Source of the DNA: Chryseobacterium culicis
GTDB taxonomy: Bacteria; Bacteroidota; Bacteroidia; Flavobacteriales; Weeksellaceae
DNA length: 64,000 nt
Assembly (NCBI RefSeq): GCF_900108365.1
Contig: NZ_FNWQ01000001.1
Coordinates: 558,001-622,000, forward strand
Direction: 5' to 3'
Shown: positions 27,634-35,129 of the stretch, in pieces
How positions within the stretch are numbered: position 1 is the stretch's first letter
Layout: every line of letters starts with the position of its first letter
Notes under the pieces: model-generated
The model's database searches: none
What the model was told of the DNA's origin: nothing
The model's input: the letters and a program-made list of their open reading frames with translations, nothing else
Translations under genes and position numbers: made by a program

Positions 27634-28275
27634 ATGGAAAACCTGCACGACAAAAGAAAAGTGTATGATAAATCCCAACTTATTGAAAGTGAGATAAAAC
27701 AAAATCCCATTGAGCAGTTTAGAGACTGGTTTTTGGAGGCTAGTGAGAGCCCTGTCATCTCAGAAGCCAATGCTATGGCGGTTTCTACAGTAGAGGAAGA
27801 CGGGTGTCCAAGAACAAGAATGGTACTGCTGAAAGCATATACCCATGAAGGGTTTATCTTTTATACCAATTACAACAGCAGAAAAGGAAAAGCCATCGAA
27901 AATAATCATAAAGCATGCCTGCATTTCTTCTGGCCTAATCTTGAAAGACAAATTATCATTAAAGCTGATCTTGAAAAAGTAGCGGAAAATTTAAGTGACG
28001 GTTATTTTCATTCAAGACCCAAAGGAAGCCAGCTGGGAGCTGTTGTTTCTCCTCAAAGTCAGATCATTCCCAACAGAGAAGTCCTGGAAGAAAAACTGAA
28101 AGATCTGGAAAAGGAATATGAAAATACAGAAGTTCCGAGACCAGCCCATTGGGGAGGATATCTTGCAAGACCATATGAAATAGAATTCTGGCAGGGAAGG
28201 CCCAATCGTCTTCATGACAGAATTATTTATCAGCTTGAAGATTTTGATTGGAAAATTTCCAGACTGGCGCCTTAA
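27634..28275 (+). CDS. pdxH: Pyridoxamine 5'-phosphate oxidase
   Basis: A 213-residue FMN enzyme oxidising pyridoxine or pyridoxamine 5'-phosphate to pyridoxal 5'-phosphate. Family motifs: NAMAVSTVEEDGCPRTRMVLLK, FYTNYNSRKGKAIENN (FMN phosphate), HSRPKGSQLGAVVSPQSQ and the C-terminal PRPAHWGGYLARPYEIEFW followed by RLHDR and ISRLAP. Length and ends are standard. It supplies the cofactor for the aminotransferases of the region, although no operon links them. Confidence 0.95.
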   Translation: MENLHDKRKVYDKSQLIESEIKQNPIEQFRDWFLEASESPVISEANAMAVSTVEEDGCPRTRMVLLKAYTHEGFIFYTNYNSRKGKAIENNHKACLHFFWPNLERQIIIKADLEKVAENLSDGYFHSRPKGSQLGAVVSPQSQIIPNREVLEEKLKDLEKEYENTEVPRPAHWGGYLARPYEIEFWQGRPNRLHDRIIYQLEDFDWKISRLAP

Positions 28276-28350
28276 TAAGAGAAGGGATGCCAGAATTAGA
28301 TAGAAGCTGCTGATGCTGTTTTTTTGCTATTAACTGATAATGAAATACAT

Positions 28351-28388
28351 AATAAGAATAAGCGGGCCAAAGCCCGCTTATTCTTATT
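28351..28388. terminator. Long perfect inverted repeat, probable terminator
   Basis: 17-bp arms aataagaataagcgggc (28351-28367) and gcccgcttattcttatt (28372-28388) with a CAAA loop. The inner part is GC-rich and the outer part A/T, so on either strand it looks like a bidirectional terminator with U-rich tail built into the stem. Confidence 0.65.
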
Positions 28389-28481
28389 ATGTGTAATGGT
28401 AGAAGAAGGCATTGGCCTAAACATATTAATTTTTAACACGTTAAAAACTACCTGATATTTAATTTTTTATAGCAATTAATA

Positions 28482-28516
28482 ATAAAAAAAGGCCGTTTCT
28501 AAGAAACAGCCTTTGA
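28482..28516 (-). terminator. Intrinsic terminator of the HU gene
   Basis: On the lower strand: stem aaaggctgtttct / agaaacggccttt, then TTTTTTTATT; 20 nt after the HU stop codon. Confidence 0.85.
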
Positions 28517-28535
28517 ATTGTTGTAATCTGAATGA

Positions 28536-28826
28536 TTATTTTTTCTTAGCACCTGAAACTGCATTTGATAAATCAGCTCCAGCCTTGAATTTAGCAACTT
28601 TTTTAGCAGCAATTTTGATTGGTTTCTTAGTTGCAGGGTTAATACCTTGTCTAGCCGCTCTCTCAGCTACTGAGAAAGTACCGAAACCTACTAAAGAAAC
28701 TTTTCCATCTTTTTTCTTTAATGTAGTAGTTACGTTACCAATGAAAGACTCTAAAGCAGCTTTTGCTGCAACTTTAGTGATACCTGCATCTTTTGCGATT
28801 GCGTCGATTAATTCAGACTTGTTCAT
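28536..28826 (-). CDS. hup: HU family DNA-binding protein
   Basis: A 96-residue nucleoid protein. The HU fold is complete: MNKSELIDAIAKDAGITKVAAKAALESF helices split by a turn, KVSLVGFGTFSVAERAARQGINP leading into the beta arm with the intercalating Pro of NPATKKP, and a Lys-rich end. It bends DNA as a dimer. It is monocistronic with a good -7 box (TATATTTG at 28868-28861) giving a leader of about 30 nt, and a strong terminator. The synonymous codon choice (many GCA/GCT, AAA) fits high expression. Confidence 0.95.
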   Translation of the reverse strand: MNKSELIDAIAKDAGITKVAAKAALESFIGNVTTTLKKKDGKVSLVGFGTFSVAERAARQGINPATKKPIKIAAKKVAKFKAGADLSNAVSGAKKK

Positions 28827-29225
28827 AATTTTTAATATTAAAGTTAGTTCGTAATTATAGCAAATATAATACTATTTTCTAATTGTGCAATTTTTTTATT
28901 AAAACTTGTAAAATTTTTTTGCTTTTCGGTGAAATCAGTTAAAATATGATAATTCCAATTTTCACGGAAAATCTACGTTACAGGTTACTAAAATCATGCC
29001 AAATGCTTATGTGTATTGACTTTAGCAAAAAGTTAATATTATTTTTCATATTTATTAAATCCTAAATTCTGTATAAACAATTAATTTTTTTGACCATATG
29101 ATTATTAAATCTATAAGTAATTTTCATAATTCTTGTATTTTGTAAAATTAAACCCCTGTGTTTGTGGGAGTTTTAAAATCATACTAAAGACCTGTTTTAT
29201 TAATTTTTATTAATAAATTTGCACC
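28827..29225. other. 399-base intergenic region between hup and panD
   Basis: Very AT-rich, no reading frame. It contains the leftward HU promoter (TATATTTG, 28868-28861) and the rightward panD promoter at its right end. Otherwise nothing recognisable. Confidence 0.6.
29214..29221 (+). promoter_or_regulatory. -7 box of panD, probably leaderless
   Basis: TAAATTTG ends 4 nt before the ATG at 29226. Confidence 0.5.
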
Positions 29226-29576
29226 ATGCTAATAGAAGTTTTTAAGTCTAAGATTCATAGGGTGAGAGTAACAGCCTCTGACCTTAATTATATAGGGAGT
29301 ATAACAATAGATGAAGATCTTATAGAAGCTGCCGGCCTGGTAGTGGGAGAAAGGGTCTATATTGTGAATGTGAACAACGGAGAACGTTTTGATACCTACG
29401 TGATCAAAGGAAAAAGAAAATCCGGAGAAGTATGTCTGAACGGGCCTGCAGCAAGAAAAGTACAGCGCGATGATATTATCATTATTATTGCTTATGCTCA
29501 GATGACCCCGGAAGAAGCAAAAGACTTCCAGCCGAAGATCGTTTTCCCGGATGAAAAAACAAACCTTCTTACGTAG
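29226..29576 (+). CDS. panD: Aspartate 1-decarboxylase
   Basis: A 116-residue pyruvoyl enzyme making beta-alanine from aspartate for pantothenate and coenzyme A. The self-cleavage site is exactly where the family has it, Gly24-Ser25 in [12 protein letters not shown]; Lys9 and the [16 protein letters not shown] segment are also conserved. Cleavage makes Ser25 the pyruvoyl group. It is followed after 3 nt by the YbhN-like membrane protein gene, so both are co-transcribed, apparently from a leaderless promoter. Confidence 0.95.
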   Translation: MLIEVFKSKIHRVRVTASDLNYIGSITIDEDLIEAAGLVVGERVYIVNVNNGERFDTYVIKGKRKSGEVCLNGPAARKVQRDDIIIIIAYAQMTPEEAKDFQPKIVFPDEKTNLLT

Positions 29577-29579
29577 TAC

Positions 29580-30605
29580 ATGGAGAAAACATCAAAAAGC
29601 CCCGTAAAATCAATACTTACAATAGTAATATCGCTTGCTTTTGCAGGCTTTTTTTTATGGCTCGCCTTGAAGGGGCTGGATTTTAAAGTGATTCAAAAGT
29701 CTCTTTCGAAGGCAAATTATCTGTGGGTATTGCTGGCGTCCGTATTTGGGCTTCTTGCCTACTGGTTCAGGGCGATCCGATGGAATCTGATGCTGGAACC
29801 CATGGGACACAGGATTTCCAGCTCCAATGCACTTTGGTCCATATCATTTGGATATCTTATGAATCTTACCATTCCCAGGAGTGGGGAAGTGGCGAGAGCG
29901 ACAGCTTTATATGGAGTTGAAAAAGTACCTGTAGACAAATCTTTCGGAACCATCATTTTGGAGAGAGTAGTGGATCTGGTTTGTATGTTGGGATTTCTGG
30001 GACTTACATTCTTGTTCAAGTATGAAGCAATTCTATCCTTTTTTAAAAATTCCGGAATAAATATTCCTACCAAGATGCTGATCATCGTTTTACTTTTGGT
30101 GATAGGAAGTATTCTCTTTTTTATTTTCAGAAAAAAACTTGTACATGTTCCGTTTGTAGGAAAAGTAGTTAGTTTCATAGACGGAATTTTTGAAGGATTA
30201 ACTTCAATTTTTAAATTGAAAGAAAAGGGGAAATTTATCCTTTATACATTAGGGATCTGGATCTGCTATTATTTTGCCGCATATCTGGTTTGTTTTGCCC
30301 TTCCGGAAACCTCAAATTTTACTTTTGCAGACGGGTTTTTCATTATTGTAGTTGGAACATTGGGAATGATCATTCCGGCCAGCGGAGGAATCGGAGCCTA
30401 CAACCTTGCAATGAAATATGGTTTCATGGCGTTATTCATTTCATTAGGAAAAAGCGCAGATTTCGGAGGTGAAATGGGGCTTACCTATTCTTTTATTTCT
30501 TTACCGCTGCAGATTGTAATTATGCTGGTAATGGGACTGATTTCTATTCCTATGCTGGCAAAGGCAAGAAATAATGCAGTCTCTGATAAAGAATTTGAAA
30601 ATTAG
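29580..30605 (+). CDS. YbhN/UPF0104 (LPG synthase TM) family membrane protein
   Basis: A 341-residue polytopic membrane protein with eight or so hydrophobic segments of the lysylphosphatidylglycerol synthase transmembrane family, without the catalytic cytoplasmic domain of MprF. Typical features: LTIPRSGEVARATALYG and TIILERVVDLVCM, then the GMIIPASGGIGAYNLAM motif. Family members are thought to move lipids or glycolipid precursors across the membrane; the substrate is unknown. Second gene after panD; that pairing I recall in many Bacteroidetes. Confidence 0.85.
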   Translation: MEKTSKSPVKSILTIVISLAFAGFFLWLALKGLDFKVIQKSLSKANYLWVLLASVFGLLAYWFRAIRWNLMLEPMGHRISSSNALWSISFGYLMNLTIPRSGEVARATALYGVEKVPVDKSFGTIILERVVDLVCMLGFLGLTFLFKYEAILSFFKNSGINIPTKMLIIVLLLVIGSILFFIFRKKLVHVPFVGKVVSFIDGIFEGLTSIFKLKEKGKFILYTLGIWICYYFAAYLVCFALPETSNFTFADGFFIIVVGTLGMIIPASGGIGAYNLAMKYGFMALFISLGKSADFGGEMGLTYSFISLPLQIVIMLVMGLISIPMLAKARNNAVSDKEFEN

Positions 30606-30718
30606 TCATCCCGTTTTTTAAGCATACAGGGTCCAATTTTTTAATTGGATCTTTTTTAATGATCATTTTGTGACTTAAAGAGTTTAAAATTAAGCAGTAT
30701 CGAGCATTTTTTCATCAA

Positions 30719-30726
30719 TAAATTTG
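30719..30726 (+). promoter_or_regulatory. -7 box of the Ter operon
   Basis: TAAATTTG about 57 nt before the first TerD start codon. No clear -33 TTG; a leader of about 50 nt is predicted. Confidence 0.45.
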
Positions 30727-30783
30727 GTCAGTTCGTAAATCACTTCTATCTTAATGCAAAAAATAATCATAATATAAAACACT

Positions 30784-31359
30784 ATGGCAATTAATCTACA
30801 GAAAGGGCAAAAGATCGAGATAGGATTAACGAAAATGACGATTGGGCTAGGATGGGACCCGAATGAAGGAACCGGCTACGATTTTGACCTGGATGCTTCT
30901 GCAATCATGATTGATTCTGACAGAAAATTAGTAAGTGAAGAATACTTTGTTTTTTACAATAACCTGAATTCCCCGGATGGAGCGCTTACCCATACAGGAG
31001 ATGATCCCAGTGGCAAAAACAGTGATGGTGATGATGATGAAGCCATTATTATAGATCTTGATAAAGTGGATTCCAGAGTGGCAGAGATTCTCTTTGTGGT
31101 AACGATAGAAGATTTTGAGAGAAGAAGGCAGAATTTCGGGCAGGTGAGAAACTCTTATATCAGAGTAGTAGACAATCATTCCAATCAGGAAATTGCAAAA
31201 TATGAGCTGGATGAAGATTTCTCTATTGAAACAGGTGTAGAGTTCGGCAGGCTATACAAAAGAAACGGAAGCTGGAAGTTTGAAGCTTCGGGAATAGGAT
31301 ACAGAGCAGATCTCGGGTTTTTCCTTGAGAAATATTACAAGGGGCAAATCATCAAATAA
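30784..31359 (+). CDS. TerD family Ca-binding stress protein, first copy
   Basis: A 191-residue TerD-domain protein. The family opening INLQKGQKIEIG, the acidic GWDPNEGTGYDFDLDAS loop and the second acidic cluster GDDPSGKNSDGDDDEAI, which bind Ca in characterised TerD proteins, are present, followed by VAEILFVVTIEDFERRRQNFG and the C-terminal GRLYKRNGSWKFEA. It is cytoplasmic, possibly membrane-associated with the other Ter proteins. First gene of a six-gene operon with a second TerD 27 nt on. Function beyond general envelope, metal or phage stress is unknown. Confidence 0.92.
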   Translation: MAINLQKGQKIEIGLTKMTIGLGWDPNEGTGYDFDLDASAIMIDSDRKLVSEEYFVFYNNLNSPDGALTHTGDDPSGKNSDGDDDEAIIIDLDKVDSRVAEILFVVTIEDFERRRQNFGQVRNSYIRVVDNHSNQEIAKYELDEDFSIETGVEFGRLYKRNGSWKFEASGIGYRADLGFFLEKYYKGQIIK

Positions 31360-31386
31360 AAAATCAAATACACAAAAACGATAACT

Positions 31387-32064
31387 ATGGCAATCAATTT
31401 ACAGAAAGGACAAACGATAGATTTAAGAAAGAACGACCGCGGAGAAAACGTTTATGATCTTTCTAAAGTAACCATCGGATTAGGATGGGACGTAAGAAAA
31501 CAGGGCAGCGGATTCTTCGGAAAGCTCTTCAGTAAAGAAGCAGAATATGACCTGGATGCAGTCGCGTTTCTTTTAGACGGCAATGGAAAAGTTGCCAATT
31601 TGGGAAGAACGGTACAGACCAATGACGGAAGGCAGATGGGGCTTTACCAGGGAGATGTGGTTTTTTTCAATTCTATGCAGCACCCAAGCGGAAATGTATG
31701 GCTTACGGGAGATAACCGAACCGGAGCTGGCGATGGTGATGACGAGCAGATCATTGTAAAGCTGGATCAGCTGGATCAGAGCTATCAGAAAATTGTATTT
31801 CTTGTTACCATTTATCAGGGAAGAACCAATAATCAGCACTTCGGAATGATTGAAAATGCATTCATCCGTGCGGTAGATGCTTCCGGAAAAGAAATTACAA
31901 AATACAGCCTTTCAGGCGATTCAAGTATGAACGGAATGTGTGCAATGGTTTTTGCCGAAGCCTACCGCCACAACGGAGACTGGAAATTCCGTGCTGTGGG
32001 AGAGCCGCACCATACTGATAACTTTATAGATATTTTGAGACAGCAGTACGCTTATTCCAACTAG
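31387..32064 (+). CDS. TerD family Ca-binding stress protein, second copy
   Basis: A 225-residue TerD paralogue of the upstream gene. It has the same INLQKGQTIDL opening, an insertion (RKNDRGENVYDL and the loop KQGSGFFGKLFSKEAEYDLDAV) and the second Ca loop GDNRTGAGDGDDEQI. Insertion and charge pattern resemble the TerZ/TerD subtype split, so the two proteins may form a heteromeric complex. It precedes an 85-nt gap that holds a strong double hairpin; the rest of the operon follows. Confidence 0.92.
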   Translation: MAINLQKGQTIDLRKNDRGENVYDLSKVTIGLGWDVRKQGSGFFGKLFSKEAEYDLDAVAFLLDGNGKVANLGRTVQTNDGRQMGLYQGDVVFFNSMQHPSGNVWLTGDNRTGAGDGDDEQIIVKLDQLDQSYQKIVFLVTIYQGRTNNQHFGMIENAFIRAVDASGKEITKYSLSGDSSMNGMCAMVFAEAYRHNGDWKFRAVGEPHHTDNFIDILRQQYAYSN

Positions 32065-32091
32065 ATTTTCAATTTTTTCCAACCCACATAC

Positions 32092-32129
32092 AAGCCGGCT
32101 TGGAAGTCTCCGACTTCCTCCGCCGGCTT
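32092..32129 (+). promoter_or_regulatory. Large double hairpin inside the Ter operon
   Basis: Outer stem aagccggc (32092-32099) / gccggctt (32122-32129), 2x3 internal loop, inner stem ggaagtc (32102-32108) / gacttcc (32112-32118), 3-nt loop. No T run follows, so it is not a standard terminator. Possible roles: mRNA processing site, 3' stabiliser of the terD part, or an intergenic repeat copy. Confidence 0.6.
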
Positions 32130-32149
32130 CAGATTAATACTTGTCTATA

Positions 32150-32788
32150 ATGAGCAGGAGATTATTAGCTTATTTTTTATTAGATACTTCTGGATCTATG
32201 AACGGAGAACCAATTCAGGCATTGAACAATGGCTTCAACGGCCTTATCAGTATGCTCCGTGCAGATCCGCAGGCAATGGACAGCCTGCATTTAAGTGTCA
32301 TTACCTTCGATAGAGAGGTTAAGAATATGGTCCCATTAACAGATCTGGCCAGTTTTTATCCCATGGAAATTACCTGTCCGGATAGCGGACCTACTCATAC
32401 CGGTGCTGCATTGGAGATGGTTTCTGAATTGGTTCAAAAAGAAATGGTAAAAGAGTCTTCCGATACAAAAGGAGACTGGCAGCCTCTGCTGTTTATTTTT
32501 ACGGATGGAAAACCTTCTGATATTCAGAAATACAGACAGATGATCCCTGTGATCAGAGGACTTGAGTTTGGGGCGATCGTAGGATGTGCAGCCGGCCCGA
32601 AAGCTGATGAGCAGTTTTTGAAAGAACTCACAGATCATGTGGTAAAACTTGATACTACAGATGCCATTACCCTTTCTTCTTTTTTCAAATGGGTGAGTTC
32701 TTCTATCACACAGGGAGGGCAGTCTCAGAATACGGGAGAAAATATCACTTTACCTCCGCCGCCATCGGAGCTTAATATTATTATTTAA
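32150..32788 (+). CDS. VWA domain protein, TerY-like
   Basis: A 212-residue single von Willebrand factor A domain. The metal-ion-dependent adhesion site is complete: Asp12-x-Ser14-x-Ser16 in LLDTSGSMNG, Thr in PTHTGAALE and Asp in FTDGKPSD. The end (NITLPPPPSELNII) is a short proline-rich tail. The start is placed at the ATG before SRRLLAYF, three codons after a TTG. In Ter systems such proteins are proposed to assemble TerD-type proteins with signalling enzymes. Adjacent to a second, longer VWA gene. Confidence 0.88.
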   Translation: MSRRLLAYFLLDTSGSMNGEPIQALNNGFNGLISMLRADPQAMDSLHLSVITFDREVKNMVPLTDLASFYPMEITCPDSGPTHTGAALEMVSELVQKEMVKESSDTKGDWQPLLFIFTDGKPSDIQKYRQMIPVIRGLEFGAIVGCAAGPKADEQFLKELTDHVVKLDTTDAITLSSFFKWVSSSITQGGQSQNTGENITLPPPPSELNIII

Positions 32789-32804
32789 AATTGTCTTTAC
32801 AAAA

Positions 32805-33848
32805 ATGAGAAGACTGCCTATTTATTTTTTAATAGATATCTCCGAATCTATGGTAGGAGAGCCTATTGAGCAGGTACAGGAAGGTATTGCCAATATCATC
32901 AGGGAATTAAAAAAAGATCCGTATTCGCTGGAAACGGTCTACATTTCTGTAATAGGATTTGCAGGAGAAGCGGAAGTGATTACTCCGATGCAGGATATTA
33001 TAAGCTTTTATCCTCCGAAAATTCCTATTGGGAGCGGAACGTCACTTTCTCAGGGGTTAATCAAAGTAATGGATTGTATTGATAAAGATATTGTCAAAAC
33101 AACCTATGAAAGAAAAGGCGACTGGAAGCCTATTGTCTTCGTTTTTACAGACGGCGTTCCTACTGATGATGCCACCAAAGCTATTGAAAGATGGAATACC
33201 AAATACAACGGAAAATCCAATACGATTGCCGTGTCTATAGGAGAAAATACCAATTATAAGCTGCTCGGTACTTTGGCAGATAATGTTTTGTTGTTCAATA
33301 ATGCTGATGAGAATTCTTACAAAGAGTTTTTCAAATGGGTAACAGATTCTATTAAAACAACTAGTCAGAGCGTCACAGAAGCCAAAAAGGAAGGAATCAA
33401 TTTATCTAAAATTGATTCTCACATTCTGGAAAAAGTAGATCCCGAAATGGAGCAGAGATTTCCGGACAATAATTTTGTAGTACTGAACGCAAAGTGTCAG
33501 GAAACAGCAAAGCTTTACCTGATGAAATTCAAAAAAGCCTTTGCAGAATCCAGCATACCGGGAATGGCCACAAGATACTACAGGCTTGACGGAGCGTATA
33601 AAATTGATGAAAAAGCTTACTACAGACTTTCCTCCAATCAGAAAACCCAACTTAAAATCAATATTGAAGAACTGGACGGAGGAACATCATGTCCTCATTG
33701 TGCCAATCCCATTGCCTTGGCCACCTGCTCGTGTGGAGGTATTCACTGTCTGAGAGGCGAAGGATACAGCAAATGTCCATGGTGCGGAACTTCAGATTAT
33801 TATGGATTTTCCGGGGGAGGATTTGATATTAACAGAACTTTGGGCTAA
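32805..33848 (+). CDS. VWA protein with TerY-C metal-binding domain
   Basis: A 347-residue protein: VWA domain at residues 5-185 (MIDAS Asp11-x-Ser13-x-Ser15 in LIDISESMVG, and VFTDGVPTDD), a middle region of about 100 residues and at the C-terminus a cysteine-rich module (CPHCANPI, TCSCGGIHCLRGEG, CPWCGTSDY) matching the TerY-C zinc-binding domain. It is the central protein of TerY-P type triads with a PP2C phosphatase and a kinase, and both genes follow directly. The next ATG overlaps its stop codon by one base, implying translational coupling. Confidence 0.9.
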   Translation: MRRLPIYFLIDISESMVGEPIEQVQEGIANIIRELKKDPYSLETVYISVIGFAGEAEVITPMQDIISFYPPKIPIGSGTSLSQGLIKVMDCIDKDIVKTTYERKGDWKPIVFVFTDGVPTDDATKAIERWNTKYNGKSNTIAVSIGENTNYKLLGTLADNVLLFNNADENSYKEFFKWVTDSIKTTSQSVTEAKKEGINLSKIDSHILEKVDPEMEQRFPDNNFVVLNAKCQETAKLYLMKFKKAFAESSIPGMATRYYRLDGAYKIDEKAYYRLSSNQKTQLKINIEELDGGTSCPHCANPIALATCSCGGIHCLRGEGYSKCPWCGTSDYYGFSGGGFDINRTLG

Positions 33849-35125
33849 TGATGGGTAAGTTTTTCAGAAAATCCTCGGATGGATCCAAGCCTAAAACTGT
33901 GGAGAAGGCCCTTATCTATAAAGAAAAAGAAGAATTCAAAGATGCTCATTGGGTAGTAAAGAATGCCAGTGCAAAGCAGTTCTATGAATTCCATCTTGAC
34001 ATGGACGATTTTCCGAACATAAAAATTCAGAATATCGCAAACCTGCATGAGACGGGCCTCAGTTTTGAAAACGGGAAAATTTCAGGAACTCCGGTTACCA
34101 GCAATATGTATCATCTGGACGTACAGTTTTATCATATTCATGATCAGAATCAGATAGAGACCAAAAAAATACAGCTCTTTGTCAATGCAGATCCCAAAGA
34201 CTTGTGGAAAAATATCCCAAGCGATAAAAATGCGGCTTTTTATAAGTCTGAGGAAAATTCATTCAAAGGTTCTTTTTCAGATAAAAAAATGGTTGTCGCT
34301 TCCAAAAGAGGACGTTCTCATGCTCACGAAGGTCAATTTCGTGAAGACGATTTTGCTGTACGTATGCTGCCTGCAGATTGGAATATTGTTGCTGTTTCAG
34401 ACGGTGCAGGCTCAGCTTCTGCTGCAAGAGAAGGTTCAAGGCTGGCAGTGGTAACAGTCAGTGACTTTTTCAACTCACAGGAAATTTTAGATCAGATCGA
34501 ACATAATGTCAATATTCTGTACAACCGTCAATCTTCCGCTGAAGAACAACGGGAAGCTCAGCAAAATGTCATTAATATCTTATCCCAAAGTGTTTTATAT
34601 GTTCATCATACCCTAGAAAAAACTGCCTCAGAAAATGCCCTTTCTATGAATGATCTGCATGCAACCCTTATCTTTACTCTGCTTAAAAAATTCAGTTTTG
34701 GATATATCATTCTGAGCTTTGGAGTAGGAGACTGTCCCATTAATCTCATTAATTCTGATTTTTCAGACGTTCAGCTTCTAAACAGGATGGACGTGGGAGA
34801 ATTTGGTGGCGGCACCCGTTTTATTACGATGAAAGAAATCTTTGATGATACAATGTTTTCCCGTTTCCGGATCACCTGTGTAGAAAATTTCTCGTATCTG
34901 GTGCTGATGACAGACGGCATTTATGATCCTAAATTTACCACAGAAAATAAGCTGGAAGATACAGACCGCTGGAAACTGTTTTTTGAAGACCTTGCCGGAA
35001 ATAATGACGACCGAACAAAAGTAGATTTTATCAATGATGAAAAAATTGATGAAGAACTTTTAGGCTGGAGTGACTTCTGGAGCAGAGGAAATCATGATGA
35101 CCGCACATTGGCCATAATCTATTAA
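33848..35125 (+). CDS. PP2C-type phosphatase with N-terminal Ig-like domain
   Basis: A 425-residue protein. Residues 35-115 look like a He_PIG/cadherin-like Ig module (TGLSFENGKISGTPVTS and then alternating strands), unusual on a cytoplasmic phosphatase. Residues 148-425 are a PP2C domain of the TerY-P kind: the acidic GQFREDDFAV (Asp167/168), VAVSDGAGSASAAREGS (Asp185, Gly186), LVLMTDGIYDP and the last NHDDRTLAII. It would remove phosphate from Ser/Thr residues put on by the neighbouring kinase. An alternative start lies one codon later. The kinase gene follows after 4 nt. Confidence 0.88.
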   Translation: MMGKFFRKSSDGSKPKTVEKALIYKEKEEFKDAHWVVKNASAKQFYEFHLDMDDFPNIKIQNIANLHETGLSFENGKISGTPVTSNMYHLDVQFYHIHDQNQIETKKIQLFVNADPKDLWKNIPSDKNAAFYKSEENSFKGSFSDKKMVVASKRGRSHAHEGQFREDDFAVRMLPADWNIVAVSDGAGSASAAREGSRLAVVTVSDFFNSQEILDQIEHNVNILYNRQSSAEEQREAQQNVINILSQSVLYVHHTLEKTASENALSMNDLHATLIFTLLKKFSFGYIILSFGVGDCPINLINSDFSDVQLLNRMDVGEFGGGTRFITMKEIFDDTMFSRFRITCVENFSYLVLMTDGIYDPKFTTENKLEDTDRWKLFFEDLAGNNDDRTKVDFINDEKIDEELLGWSDFWSRGNHDDRTLAIIY

Positions 35126-35129
35126 TACC

